This document shows positions 1-8,426 of a stretch of 64,000 nucleotides of DNA, piece after piece. The stretch lies in the NCBI RefSeq assembly GCF_003751445.1, contig NZ_RJUU01000001.1:3043001-3107000 (forward strand), in the 5' to 3' direction. Numbering within the stretch: position 1 is the first letter of the stretch; every line of letters begins with the position of its first letter. The position numbers were made by a program, and so were the translations under genes. The notes under the pieces are model-generated. The model did not search any database, was not told the DNA's origin, and saw nothing but the letters and a program-made list of their open reading frames with translations. This stretch comes from Streptomyces sp. 840.1. GTDB taxonomy: Bacteria > Actinomycetota > Actinomycetes > Streptomycetales > Streptomycetaceae.

Positions 1-2
1 AG

Positions 3-131
3 GAGTGGAAGGACTACTCCGGAGCGAATGTGGAATTCTTCCAGGACCTCGGTTCACCGGGCGGCGCCGCCGTGCTCGGACTGATCGACCGCGACCCCCC
101 GTTGGTGGTGCAGCTTCCCGCCAGGACGTGA
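3..131 (+). CDS. C-terminal end of an unidentified protein (partial)
   Basis: The window opens inside an open frame that runs 42 codons to a TGA at 129-131. The readable tail contains YSGANVEFF and ends LVVQLPART. Third positions are mostly G or C, as expected of Streptomyces coding sequence. I do not recognise the family and the start lies outside the window. A second open frame (85-393) overlaps its end, so this could also be the first part of one frameshifted gene. Confidence 0.45.
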   Translation, partial: EWKDYSGANVEFFQDLGSPGGAAVLGLIDRDPPLVVQLPART

Positions 132-210
132 GATTCATGCGGATGAGGGGCGGGAGCAGCAAGCTCGTGACGCACTACCGCACGCCATCTCGGCCTCGGC
201 GAAGCCGGGG

Positions 211-393
211 ATGATCAGCCCGCGGCAGTTCGCCGACGCCGGCGGGCCCGGGACGTCCTTCGCGATCCAGGAACCGGAGAACGAGGAAGCCTTCAGCGCG
301 CGCATGGAGTACGCCGCGGGGTCAGGCATGAGCGAGGCGGTCAAGGCGCTGAGCAGGCCCTCCCGCACCACCAGCCTGCGCGAGATCGGCTGA
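211..393 (+). CDS. Short hypothetical ORF, possibly the frameshifted end of the preceding gene
   Basis: Sixty codons from ATG 211 with a strongly GC-biased third position, so it looks coding. No clear ribosome-binding site precedes the ATG, and the frame is open upstream to position 85, overlapping the end of the partial gene at 3-131 in another frame. The protein contains the stretches FADAGGPGTSF and EPENEEAFSARM. I do not recognise it. Either it is a small gene or the true C-terminus of its neighbour separated by a frameshift. Confidence 0.3.
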   Translation: MISPRQFADAGGPGTSFAIQEPENEEAFSARMEYAAGSGMSEAVKALSRPSRTTSLREIG

Positions 394-434
394 GAGCCGG
401 CGGGGCGGCCCCACGCAGGCTCCCCGGGAGAGCC

Positions 435-1343
435 TCAGCCGAACCGTTCGTGGTCGGCCAACACCGCTCCGACCACGCGCAGTTCCTGCGCGGTGCGGGC
501 CGGGTCCGTACCGACGCTCTTCGTCAGGTTCAGCAGCGACTTCCACAGCGACCACCCGCGGGCCCGTGCCCAGGTGCCGGCGTCCTGGCCGACGGCCTGC
601 CGGAACGCCTCCCGGCTCTCCCCGGAGAACAGCCCCCACGCGATCACCAGATCGCAGGCCGGGTCACCGACCCCCGAGGTGCCGAAGTCGATGACGGCCG
701 TCAGCTCCCCGTCGGCGACGAGCAGGTTGCCGGAGGCGATGTCGCCGTGGAACCACACCGGCTCCCCGCGCCAGGGTGCGGCGAGCGCCGCCTCCCAGAC
801 CGCGCGGGCCCGCCCGGTGTCCACGTGGCCCTCCAACGCGGCGAGGCAGCGCCGGGTCTCCGCGTCGTAGTGGCCGGGCGAGGCGCCCCGGTACCAGCTG
901 TGCTCCCCGGCGAGCGGCCCGTCGGACGCGTCGCAGCGCTGGAGGGCGAGGATGAAGTCCGCCACGGCGCGCGCGAACCGCGGAACGTCGTCGATGCGGT
1001 CGAGGGCCGCCGTCTCACCGCGCAGCCAGCGGCGGACCGACCACGGATACGGATAGCCCTCGCCCGGATCGCCCAGGGCGAGCACCGGGGGAACGGAGAC
1101 CGGAAGCGAGGGCGCCAGCCTCGGCAGCCAGTGGTGCTCCTTCGTCACGGCGGGGACGTAACCGGCGGCCGTGGGCAGGCGCACGGTCATCGCGTCGCCC
1201 AGGCGGTACGTCCGGTTGTCCCAGCCGTCCACCGCCACGGGCGTCACCGGGAGGCCGCTCCACCGGGGGAACTGGGCGTCGATCAGGCGCTTCACGAGCG
1301 CGGCGTCGATTCCGGCGCGGCCGTCGGGGTGGGGGGATGCCAT
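435..1343 (-). CDS. Aminoglycoside phosphotransferase (APH)-family kinase
   Basis: 302 residues with the APH/choline-kinase fold signatures: the catalytic-loop motif HGDIASGN at about residues 199-206 and the metal-binding DFG at about 219-221. The N-lobe carries a typical WDN...YRLG nucleotide-binding start. Members phosphorylate small hydroxylated substrates with ATP in the cytoplasm. The substrate cannot be told from sequence, and most chromosomal Streptomyces members are not proven resistance enzymes. I chose the ATG at 1343 because the APH homology begins shortly after it, although the ribosome-binding site there is weak; the frame is open further upstream. It is monocistronic and divergent from the nuclease-like gene at 1655. 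Confidence 0.85.
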   Translation of the reverse strand: MASPHPDGRAGIDAALVKRLIDAQFPRWSGLPVTPVAVDGWDNRTYRLGDAMTVRLPTAAGYVPAVTKEHHWLPRLAPSLPVSVPPVLALGDPGEGYPYPWSVRRWLRGETAALDRIDDVPRFARAVADFILALQRCDASDGPLAGEHSWYRGASPGHYDAETRRCLAALEGHVDTGRARAVWEAALAAPWRGEPVWFHGDIASGNLLVADGELTAVIDFGTSGVGDPACDLVIAWGLFSGESREAFRQAVGQDAGTWARARGWSLWKSLLNLTKSVGTDPARTAQELRVVGAVLADHERFG

Positions 1344-1654
1344 CCGGCGATCATCGCGCCGGTGTCCGGGCAGCGCAACGAGATATCGGCGGCACGCCGG
1401 GGCCGCCCTCGCTGAGGGCGGCCGACCGTTTCGCACAGGCCGGGACTTCGTGAGGGTTGGCTTTCAACTCCCCTGGTGAGTAGGTCACTCACTTGGGTGA
1501 CGTGATGCTTGGGACGACTCCGTGCACTATCTCCGGACATATGCTCCTGGCAATAACGACCTTGTGCTCGGGGGCACGTGGGCACGCACATCACCACAGG
1601 TCACCGCGTATCAGTACAGATCGATACAGATCGCCGCACTCGCAGGAGTCCCGC

Positions 1655-2539
1655 ATGGTCAGTTCGCCCCATGAGGCGATGCACCGCATCTTCCAGGAGA
1701 ACCCGGGCCTGTTCTCCCGTGTCTCGGAGGTACTGGGAATCACGATCCCCCCGCCGGTCTCGGTCACCGTGATGCCTACCGACCTGACCGAGAACCGCCC
1801 CGTCGAACGCCGTGTGGACACCCTGTTACGCCTGGACACGGAGAACGACGAGCCGCTTCTCCTGGCCGTCGAGGCCCAGGGCAGGAAGGACCCCGACAAG
1901 CCGGCGAGCTGGGCCTACTACCTGTCCTACCTGTACACGAATTACCGGCTCCCGCCGCTGCTGCTAGTCGTCTGCCAGGACCGTGCGACTGCGGAATGGG
2001 CCTCTTGCCCGGTCCCCATCGGGCCCCGTCAGTGGCCTTCGCTCACTCTGCGTCCGCTCGTCGCGGGCCCGCACAACATGCCGGTGATCACGAGTGTTGC
2101 CGAGGCCCGCAAGGACTTGGCGCTCACCACGCTGGCGGCCATCACACATGCCGCCGATCCGGACATCGGTGCCATACTGAAGACGCTCTGCACCGCTCTC
2201 CGGGACGTACCGGAAACCATCGCCGATCCCCTTGTCGAACTCACCGCACAAGGCCTGGGCAACCGCCCGGCCGCACAACAGTGGAGGAACCTGGTGGCCG
2301 TGGACCTCTCTTTCTACAAGTCCTTCATGGCAGAGGAGATCCGGGACGAGGGCCGGACGGAAGGCCGTACGGAGGGCATCGCCCAGAGCATCCTTCTCCT
2401 CCTCGCGCAGGCGGGCATCGACGTACCGGACGAGGTGCGCGAACGGATCACCACCTGTGGTGATCGGGACGCCCTGAACCGCTGGCTTCTGCGCGCCCCC
2501 ACCGCCGGGGCGGCCGAGGACGTCTTCGGCGGCGAGTAG
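1655..2539 (+). CDS. Rpn/PD-(D/E)XK nuclease-like protein
   Basis: 294 residues starting at ATG 1655 behind an AGGAG at 1643-1647. The N-terminal half has the arrangement typical of Rpn-type recombination-promoting nucleases and related transposase-like proteins: an early acidic strand, then the motif EAQGRKD (a PD-(D/E)XK variant with the E-x-Q core) followed by an aromatic helix with YYLSYLYTNY. The C-terminus contains the charged repeat EGRTEGRTEG and a helical tail, as in DUF4351-like members. Known family members cleave DNA and raise RecA-independent recombination. Activity here is inference. No transposon ends flank it, so it appears to be a stand-alone gene. Confidence 0.7.
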   Translation: MVSSPHEAMHRIFQENPGLFSRVSEVLGITIPPPVSVTVMPTDLTENRPVERRVDTLLRLDTENDEPLLLAVEAQGRKDPDKPASWAYYLSYLYTNYRLPPLLLVVCQDRATAEWASCPVPIGPRQWPSLTLRPLVAGPHNMPVITSVAEARKDLALTTLAAITHAADPDIGAILKTLCTALRDVPETIADPLVELTAQGLGNRPAAQQWRNLVAVDLSFYKSFMAEEIRDEGRTEGRTEGIAQSILLLLAQAGIDVPDEVRERITTCGDRDALNRWLLRAPTAGAAEDVFGGE

Positions 2540-2629
2540 GCGGCCGCCCGCCCGGCGTCGTCGACCGGCAGGCCGAGCGGAGCCGCCTGGACAGCCGGTG
2601 CCGGGCCCGTCGACGGGGCGCCCGACAGG

Positions 2630-2661
2630 ACGGCCCCGCAGCGAACGCGTTGCGGGGCCGT
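2630..2661. terminator. Bidirectional hairpin terminator
   Basis: Perfect 11-bp inverted repeat (arms ACGGCCCCGCA and TGCGGGGCCGT) around a 10-nt loop, located between the convergent ends of the nuclease-like gene and the DUF397 gene. Confidence 0.75.
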
Positions 2662-2674
2662 CGTGCGGGCCGCC

Positions 2675-2875
2675 TCAGCGCCCCGCAGCGAACCCCACGA
2701 ACGCGGACCAGGCCGCGGGCCCGATGACCAGCGCGGGGCCGGCGGGGGTCTTGCTGTCGCGTACGGGGACGAGGCCGGGGAAGGTGTCCGACACCTCGAC
2801 GCAGTTGTTGGCTCCGCCGTCGCTGTAGCTGGACTTGCGCCAAATGGCGGTGGAGAGGTCGGGGGTACGGCTCAT
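2675..2875 (-). CDS. DUF397 domain protein
   Basis: 66 residues showing the DUF397 signature: WRKSSYS near the N-terminus, then CVEV, then VRDSK and a final WSAFV. These small proteins are almost always encoded beside a Scr1/WhiJ-type HTH regulator in Streptomyces, and the pair behaves like a developmental or toxin-antitoxin-like switch. The start ATG overlaps the stop of the upstream regulator gene by four bases (2872-2875), so the two are translationally coupled. Confidence 0.9.
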   Translation of the reverse strand: MSRTPDLSTAIWRKSSYSDGGANNCVEVSDTFPGLVPVRDSKTPAGPALVIGPAAWSAFVGFAAGR

Positions 2876-3696
2876 GATCTGTGCTCCTCCAGGACACCCC
2901 TGATGAACGCGGTGGACTCCGACGGGGGCAGCGCCAGATCCCGGAGCCGATCGTAGGACAGCCGGTAGCGCGTCACGGCAGCCGGATCCTCGATCAACTC
3001 GGCGCATCCGTTGCCTTCCGTGTAGGCAACGGCGGACGTGTCGTCCTGCCACAGCAATGTCAGGGAGCCGTCCATCAAGTGGTGTGCTCCGACGGCGAAG
3101 GGGAGGACCTGTAGGGCCATGGAGGTCACCTCGCTCATGTCGAGGAGGTGCGCCAGCTGCTCGTCCCACGCCTTGGCGTCAGTGACCGGCCGCCGGAGCG
3201 CGTACTCGTCCATGATGATCCGTACGGACGGAGCCGGCTTGCGGTGCAGCAGCTGCTGGCGGCCCATGCGGGCTATCACCTGCTCCTCCACCAACTCGCC
3301 CTCGGTGTCGGTCTCCTGGGCACCGGACAGCAAAGCCCGCGCCACCTCCTCCGTCTGGAACAGACCCGGGATGCCGAGGGTGAACAGGTGCATGATGCGA
3401 GCCGTCGGCTCCAGCCGCATGAACTCCTTGTACCGGTCCTTGAAGACCTCCTTGCGCGCCACCTTCCAGAGCTGCACCAGCAGCCCCCCGGAGTCGTAGA
3501 ACCGGTCCAGGTCCTCCATCACCGCGAGCTTGGAGAGGCGCTGGCTCACCTCCAGGCGGTAGAGGTAGCTCTTGTCGTAGCGGGTCTCCTCGGCGAGCTG
3601 CCCGAGCGACCGGCCCGACTTCTCCCGTAAGTAGCGCAGTGCCCGGCCGAGCGCTGCCCGGCCCGACTCCTCGTCCGTGGTGCCGGGTTCGTCCAT
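2872..3696 (-). CDS. Scr1-family helix-turn-helix regulator (DUF5753)
   Basis: 274 residues. An XRE-type HTH lies at about residues 15-70 (RYLREKSGRSLGQLAEET, then a YLYRLE recognition helix). The rest is the DUF5753 ligand or partner domain, recognisable by the motifs IPGLFQTEEVARALL, QVLPF and HHLMDGS. Family members such as WhiJ act with DUF397 partners in development or antibiotic control. The gene is coupled to the DUF397 gene downstream and divergent from a small gene at 3853. A second such pair lies at 9459-10779. Confidence 0.92.
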   Translation of the reverse strand: MDEPGTTDEESGRAALGRALRYLREKSGRSLGQLAEETRYDKSYLYRLEVSQRLSKLAVMEDLDRFYDSGGLLVQLWKVARKEVFKDRYKEFMRLEPTARIMHLFTLGIPGLFQTEEVARALLSGAQETDTEGELVEEQVIARMGRQQLLHRKPAPSVRIIMDEYALRRPVTDAKAWDEQLAHLLDMSEVTSMALQVLPFAVGAHHLMDGSLTLLWQDDTSAVAYTEGNGCAELIEDPAAVTRYRLSYDRLRDLALPPSESTAFIRGVLEEHRS

Positions 3697-3852
3697 CTGG
3701 CGCCCTCCGTTGTCCAGTGCGCGGGCAAGCGTGTGTCCCTGTCCGAGCGTACGGCGCGGGCGTAATCATCGGGTCACGATCCGTCATCGTCACCCGGTGG
3801 TGGGACGCCCCGTGCCCCCGCCGCCCCGTGCCCCCGCCCGTCAGGAGCAGTC

Positions 3853-4164
3853 ATGTCTTCCGGTCTTCCTCCCCGTCTCCTTCCCTGGCTCTCCCCGGAG
3901 GGCAATCCGTGCTGGCTCAGTACCGACGATCCCGACAGCCGGATGTCGCGGCTGGCCGATGACATGGAGGACGAGCAGATCGAGTGCGGCGAGCAGGTGT
4001 GGGCCGGTTCGCGGGCCGTGCTGGCGGACCGGGCGGCGGGGGAGTGGGCGGTGCGGTCCGCGCTCGCCCGGACTTCGGAGTCGCTCGGGGACGTGCTGCG
4101 GATCGCGCACAGCAGGGGGCTCCGGATGGGTCGGGAATCCCCGGAGAATGCCGCGCAAAACTGA
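3853..4164 (+). CDS. Small hypothetical protein divergent from the Scr1 regulator
   Basis: 103 residues from ATG 3853, with AGGAG at 3843-3847. Acidic middle (DDMEDEQIECGEQ) and a helical C-terminal half; no signal peptide or membrane segment. I do not recognise a domain. Scr1/DUF397 pairs are often accompanied by a third small gene, and this one reads away from the regulator, so it may be part of the same module. That functional link is inference from position only. Confidence 0.65.
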   Translation: MSSGLPPRLLPWLSPEGNPCWLSTDDPDSRMSRLADDMEDEQIECGEQVWAGSRAVLADRAAGEWAVRSALARTSESLGDVLRIAHSRGLRMGRESPENAAQN

Positions 4165-4330
4165 ACCGAACCGCCACTTCGTACATACTGTTCCGCCCCA
4201 TTGACCACAGGGTCATTCGATTACAGTGCTTCGCAGTCACCAAGTGGTTACGGCGCGGTCGCACTTGGGCGGAACCCGTCATACGCAGGCGGAACCGGTC
4301 GTATCCGGCGGTACGAGGGGGAGGGGCACG

Positions 4331-5446
4331 GTGAGCACAGGGACCACGGCTGTCTGGGGCCGTGCCGAGCAGCAGGACTTCCGCAGCCGGGTACGTGGCG
4401 CGCTGCTCGGCGGCGCCATCGGTGACGCGCTCGGCGCGGGCGTCAGCGGGCTCTCGCTGGAGGAGATCCGCGAGGCGCACGGCGCCGACGCCGTCACCGA
4501 CTTCGTTCCCGCGCACGGCGGACGCGGCCTCGTCACCTCCGTCACGCAGCTCAACCTGTTCACCGTGGACGGGCTGATCCGCGCCCAGGTCCGCCGCGAC
4601 ATCGGCGCCTGGCACCCGCCCACCGATGTGCACCAGGCGCATCTGCGGTGGGCCGCGACGCAGCACGACTGGGGGCCCGACGAACGCCGCAAGGACAACG
4701 GCTGGCTTGCCGGGCAGGAGTGGCTCTACGCCCGCCGCTCGCCCACCCGGGAGTGCCTCAACGGGCTTGGCGACACCGTCATGGGCACCCTCGAACAGCC
4801 CAAGAACCCCGCAGCGCACGACTCGGCGGCGCTCACCCGCTCCGCCCCGTTCGGGCTGCTGGTCGGCTGGGAGCCGGAGCTCGTCCTCCAACTGGCCGTC
4901 GAGTGCGCCGCGCAGACCCACGGCCACCCCGTCGCCCTGCTCTCCGCAGGCGCCCTCGCCGTGATGGTGCACGGGCTGGCGCGCGGCGAGACGCTGGACG
5001 GTTCCGTGCAGCAGGCCCTCGCCCTGCTCGCCGAGCGTCCGGGCCACGAACCCGTCACCGGGGCGCTCCAGCAGGCGCTCGGTACCGTGCGCCAGGGGAT
5101 ACCCGGGCCCGCCCTCATAGAGTCCCTCGGCGCCACGGACTCCGCCGAGGACGTGCTCGCCGTGGCGGTGTACTGCGCGCTGGTGGGCGAGGACGTCCGG
5201 CACGGCCTGCGGCTGGCCGTGAACCACGGCGGGCCGTCGTCGGCGACCGGGACCCTGTGCGGGGCGCTGCTCGGCGCGCTGCACGGCGAGACCGCGCTGC
5301 CGCCGGCCTGGCTCGCCGAGCTGGAGGGCCGGGCGACGCTGCTCGAACTCGCCGACGACTTCGCGATGGAGATGACCCAGGGCGCCGCCCTGCACAGCCC
5401 GGTGGCCGTCGCGGCCGGCTGGCTGGCCCGCTACCCGCGCGGCTGA
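4331..5446 (+). CDS. ADP-ribosylglycohydrolase-fold protein, apparently inactive
   Basis: 371 residues from GTG 4331 behind a GAGGGG box. The scaffold of the ADP-ribosylglycohydrolase (ARH/DraG) family is clear: GALLGGAIGDALGAG at 23-37, LFTVDGLIRAQ around 76-86, SAPFGLL at 171-177 and LCGALLGALHGE near 309-320. The residues that bind the two magnesium ions are missing. Where active members have TDDTQM this protein has TSVTQL (69-74), and where they have GGDSDST it has GGPSSAT (300-306). The KGCG segment is also absent. The fold is therefore kept but catalysis is unlikely. It may bind ADP-ribose or a protein partner instead. It stands alone, convergent with the transporter gene downstream. 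Confidence 0.85.
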   Translation: MSTGTTAVWGRAEQQDFRSRVRGALLGGAIGDALGAGVSGLSLEEIREAHGADAVTDFVPAHGGRGLVTSVTQLNLFTVDGLIRAQVRRDIGAWHPPTDVHQAHLRWAATQHDWGPDERRKDNGWLAGQEWLYARRSPTRECLNGLGDTVMGTLEQPKNPAAHDSAALTRSAPFGLLVGWEPELVLQLAVECAAQTHGHPVALLSAGALAVMVHGLARGETLDGSVQQALALLAERPGHEPVTGALQQALGTVRQGIPGPALIESLGATDSAEDVLAVAVYCALVGEDVRHGLRLAVNHGGPSSATGTLCGALLGALHGETALPPAWLAELEGRATLLELADDFAMEMTQGAALHSPVAVAAGWLARYPRG

Positions 5447-5477
5447 GGGCCGAAGGGGGCCGGCGGAGCGCGAAGAA

Positions 5478-5533
5478 GGGGTGCGGGGCGGGTTACGGCA
5501 CGCCGCCGCATCCCGTAACCCACCCCGCACCCC
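5478..5533. terminator. Bidirectional terminator with 21-bp arms
   Basis: Inverted repeat with arms 5478-5498 and 5513-5533 that pair along 21 bases with one G/U position, around a 14-nt loop. It separates the convergent ARH-fold gene and the sodium/solute symporter gene. Confidence 0.85.
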
Positions 5534-5554
5534 CGTTCCGTAGAACCGTGCGGG

Positions 5555-7162
5555 TCAGTCCTTCGCGCCGTTCGCGCCGGTTCCGCCCCGCACGTTCTTC
5601 GTCTCCTCGGCGAGCGCCACGTCCTGCGGGCCGCCCTGTGCCGGCACGGCCGCGCCGATACCCGTGCCGTCGCCGTCCGTGTTGATCATCTCGATGACCG
5701 CGTCGCGCTCCGGAGTGTCCTCGGGCTTGATGAAGCCGATGACGATGTAGAGCACCAGCGAGATCGCCAGCGGCAGCGCCACCTGGTACTGCAGCGCCAC
5801 GTCCGTCTTCGTCGAACCGTCGAGGTTGTAGTTGGTGAAGAAGAAGGCCAGCAGACCGGCCGCCCAGCTGACGAGTGCTGCCGTCGGTCCGGACTTACGG
5901 AACCGGCGCAGCAGGCCCAGCATGAACGGGATCGCGATCGGCCCCATCAGACCGGCGACCCACTTGATGACGACGGAGATGATGTCCTTGAACGTGGGCG
6001 AGTTGATCTGTGTCGCCAGCGCCATCGACAGGCCCAGGAAGCCCAGCGTGGAGAGCCGGGCCGCCAGCAGGCCCGCGCGGGCGCTCCAGGTGCGGGCGGC
6101 CTTGGAGAAGACCGGGGCGATGTCGCGGGTGAAGACCGCCGCGATGGCGTTGGCGTCCGAGGAGCACATGGCCATCGTGTGCGAGAAGAACCCGACGACG
6201 ACCAGACCCAGCAGCCCGTGCGGCAGCAGCTGCTCGGTCATCAGCGCGTAGCTGTCGGAGGCGTCCGGCTTCTGTGCGTGGACCAGCAGCGGTGCGCACC
6301 ACATCGGGAAGAACAGGACCGTCGGCCAGACCAGCCACAGGATGGCGGAGAGCCGCGCCGAGCGGGTCGCGGAGGCTGCGGAGTCGGTGGCCATGTAGCG
6401 CTGGGCCTGGTTCCACATGCCGCCGTTGTACTCGAAGGTCTTGATGAACAGGTACGCCAGCAGGAAGGTCACGGTGTACGGACCGGCCGTCGGGTCCGTG
6501 TGGCCCTCGGGCAGCTTGTCCCAGACCGTCCACAGCGTGCTGAAGCCGTCCAGTTTGCTCATCGCGGTGACCAGCATCGCGACACCGGCGAACAGCTGGA
6601 TGATGAACTGGCCCAGCTCGGTGAGCGCGTCGGCCCACAGGCCGCCGACCGTGCAGTAGACGGCCGTGATGATGCCGGTGATGAAGATGCCCTGGGTGAG
6701 GGTGATGCCGGTGAAGACGGAGAGCAGGGTGGCGATGGCCGCCCACTTGGCGCCGACGTCCACGATCTTCAGCAGCAGACCGGACCAGGCGAGCGCCTGC
6801 TGGGTCTGGATGTTGTAGCGGTTCTTGAGGTACTCGAGCGGTGAGGCGACGTGCAGCCGCGAGCGCAGCCGGTTGAGGCGGGGCGCGAAGAGCTTGGCGC
6901 CGATGCCGATGCCGATGGCGATCGGCAGGGACCACGTCACGAAGGACGTGACGCCGTACTGGTAGGCGATACCGGCGTAGCCGGTGAACATCACCGCGCT
7001 GTAGCCGGACATGTGGTGCGAGATGCCGGACAGCCACCACGGCATCTTGCCGCCGGCCGTGAAGAAGTCGCTGACGTTGTCGACACGCTTGTGGGACCAG
7101 AGCCCGATCGCGATCATCACGCCGAAGTAGCCGATGAGCACGACCCAGTCGAGACTGTTCAT
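5555..7162 (-). CDS. Sodium:solute symporter (SSS) family transporter
   Basis: 535 residues with about 13 predicted hydrophobic segments, the size usual for SSS/SLC5 carriers. Family features include the N-terminal YFGVMIAIGLW helix, the GGKMPWW loop after TM1, GISHHMSGYSAV in TM2 and a conserved STLGFLGLS region. These carriers import a solute with sodium ions across the cytoplasmic membrane; substrate not deducible. The start at 7162 is supported by a strong CAGGAGGGGG Shine-Dalgarno, whereas the longer open frame has none. No regulator is adjacent. Confidence 0.88.
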   Translation of the reverse strand: MNSLDWVVLIGYFGVMIAIGLWSHKRVDNVSDFFTAGGKMPWWLSGISHHMSGYSAVMFTGYAGIAYQYGVTSFVTWSLPIAIGIGIGAKLFAPRLNRLRSRLHVASPLEYLKNRYNIQTQQALAWSGLLLKIVDVGAKWAAIATLLSVFTGITLTQGIFITGIITAVYCTVGGLWADALTELGQFIIQLFAGVAMLVTAMSKLDGFSTLWTVWDKLPEGHTDPTAGPYTVTFLLAYLFIKTFEYNGGMWNQAQRYMATDSAASATRSARLSAILWLVWPTVLFFPMWCAPLLVHAQKPDASDSYALMTEQLLPHGLLGLVVVGFFSHTMAMCSSDANAIAAVFTRDIAPVFSKAARTWSARAGLLAARLSTLGFLGLSMALATQINSPTFKDIISVVIKWVAGLMGPIAIPFMLGLLRRFRKSGPTAALVSWAAGLLAFFFTNYNLDGSTKTDVALQYQVALPLAISLVLYIVIGFIKPEDTPERDAVIEMINTDGDGTGIGAAVPAQGGPQDVALAEETKNVRGGTGANGAKD

Positions 7163-7460
7163 GTGCCCCCTCCTGGGGTCCGCCTTGTGAACGAGTACGC
7201 ACTTCGTCAGCACGGCCGTTCAGCGGGGCCCCCGTGCGGGAGCGGGGACATCGGGGATTGAACCGTCTGTCCGGGCTCCCGGTCAAGGTCTCCGGCGATC
7301 AGGGATGTGAACGCGGATCAGTAAGGCGAACGATTTTACGTGTTCTTGACTCGCGGGGGCGTTGTAGCGAACGTGACGGCGGCCACACCATGAGCAGGCA
7401 CTTCGTCAGGCTGTGCAGACAACGAGGACACGTCCAGGAACGCCGAAGAACGCAGAGAGA
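7163..7460. other. Non-coding stretch upstream of the symporter
   Basis: About 300 bases between the symporter start and the terminator of the SDR gene. It must contain the symporter promoter. I see no convincing gene in any frame and no clear operator. Confidence 0.5.
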
Positions 7461-7486
7461 CCGCACGGGATGCGGGTCCCGTGCGG
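7461..7486. terminator. Hairpin terminator of the SDR gene
   Basis: Perfect 10-bp inverted repeat (CCGCACGGGA and TCCCGTGCGG, 6-nt loop), lying 80 bases beyond the stop of the minus-strand SDR gene. Confidence 0.6.
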
Positions 7487-7564
7487 CCGAGAAGGAGGAG
7501 AACTGACGCTGCCCGGCTTCCTGTTCCCCCTGTCGAGGCGTCGGTATGCCGGCGCGTGGGCGCG

Positions 7565-8347
7565 TCAGCGCATGAGCTCACCGGCGTTGACCAGCAGGGA
7601 CTGCCCGGTGATCGCCCGCGCCCGGTCGGAGGCCAGGAACACCGCGGCCTCCGCCACGTCGCCGTCCGTGGCCAGCTCCGGAAGCGCCATGCGCTTGGAG
7701 AGCCTCCCCAGCACCTCGGCCTCGGGCACCCCCTCGGTGCGGGCGGTGAGCTGTACGTAGGCCTGTACCGGCGGCCCCCACATCCAGCCCGGCAGCACCG
7801 TGTTGACCCGGATCCGGTGCGGGCCGAACTCCCGGGCCATGGAGTACATCGCGGAGGTCAGCGCGCCCTTGGAGGCCGCGTACGCCGCCTGCCGTACCTG
7901 GGACGGCGCGGCCACCGCCGACTGCGTGCCGATGACGACGACCGATCCGCCGCGCTCCCTCAGGGCGGGCAGGCAGGCGCGTGTCATCCGCAGGGTGCCG
8001 AGCAGATTGACGTCGATGACCGACTTCCAGGTGTCCAGGTCGGCGTCCTCCACCCCGCCGAAGTAGCTGTCCCAGGCGGCGACATGGACCACCGCGTCGA
8101 TCCGCCCGAACCGCTCGACGGCCAGCGCCGCGAGCGCCTCGCACTGCGCCTCGTCGGTGATGTCGGTGGGCAGGTACGCGGTGTGCAGCCCCTCGGGATC
8201 GATCTCGGCGGCCGACTTGGCGAGGTTGGCCCCGGTGCGCGCCCCCAGGACCGCGTTGCCGCCGTCCCGCACGACGGTGGCCGCGATCCGGTGCCCGAGC
8301 CCGGCGCCCACTCCGGAAACGATGACGGTCTTCCCCGTGAGCAACAT
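7565..8347 (-). CDS. Short-chain dehydrogenase/reductase
   Basis: 260 residues, the usual length of a classical SDR. The Rossmann nucleotide motif appears as SGVGAGLG near the N-terminus (a variant of TGxxxGxG), followed by ARTGANL, which suits NADP(H) or NAD(H) binding. The active site has YAASK with a serine upstream in IGTQS, and VNTVLPGWM follows. It should oxidise or reduce an alcohol or ketone; substrate unknown. The ATG at 8347 fits the family start. It is divergent from the gene at 8427 across 79 bases, so the two may share control and a pathway. Confidence 0.88.
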   Translation of the reverse strand: MLLTGKTVIVSGVGAGLGHRIAATVVRDGGNAVLGARTGANLAKSAAEIDPEGLHTAYLPTDITDEAQCEALAALAVERFGRIDAVVHVAAWDSYFGGVEDADLDTWKSVIDVNLLGTLRMTRACLPALRERGGSVVVIGTQSAVAAPSQVRQAAYAASKGALTSAMYSMAREFGPHRIRVNTVLPGWMWGPPVQAYVQLTARTEGVPEAEVLGRLSKRMALPELATDGDVAEAAVFLASDRARAITGQSLLVNAGELMR

Positions 8348-8426
8348 CGGTGCCTCCCGGCCCTGGCAGTTCTTCTGACGGGGCGTCAGAGTAGGTGGCT
8401 CCGGCGGAGTACGGAAGGGGAACGGC

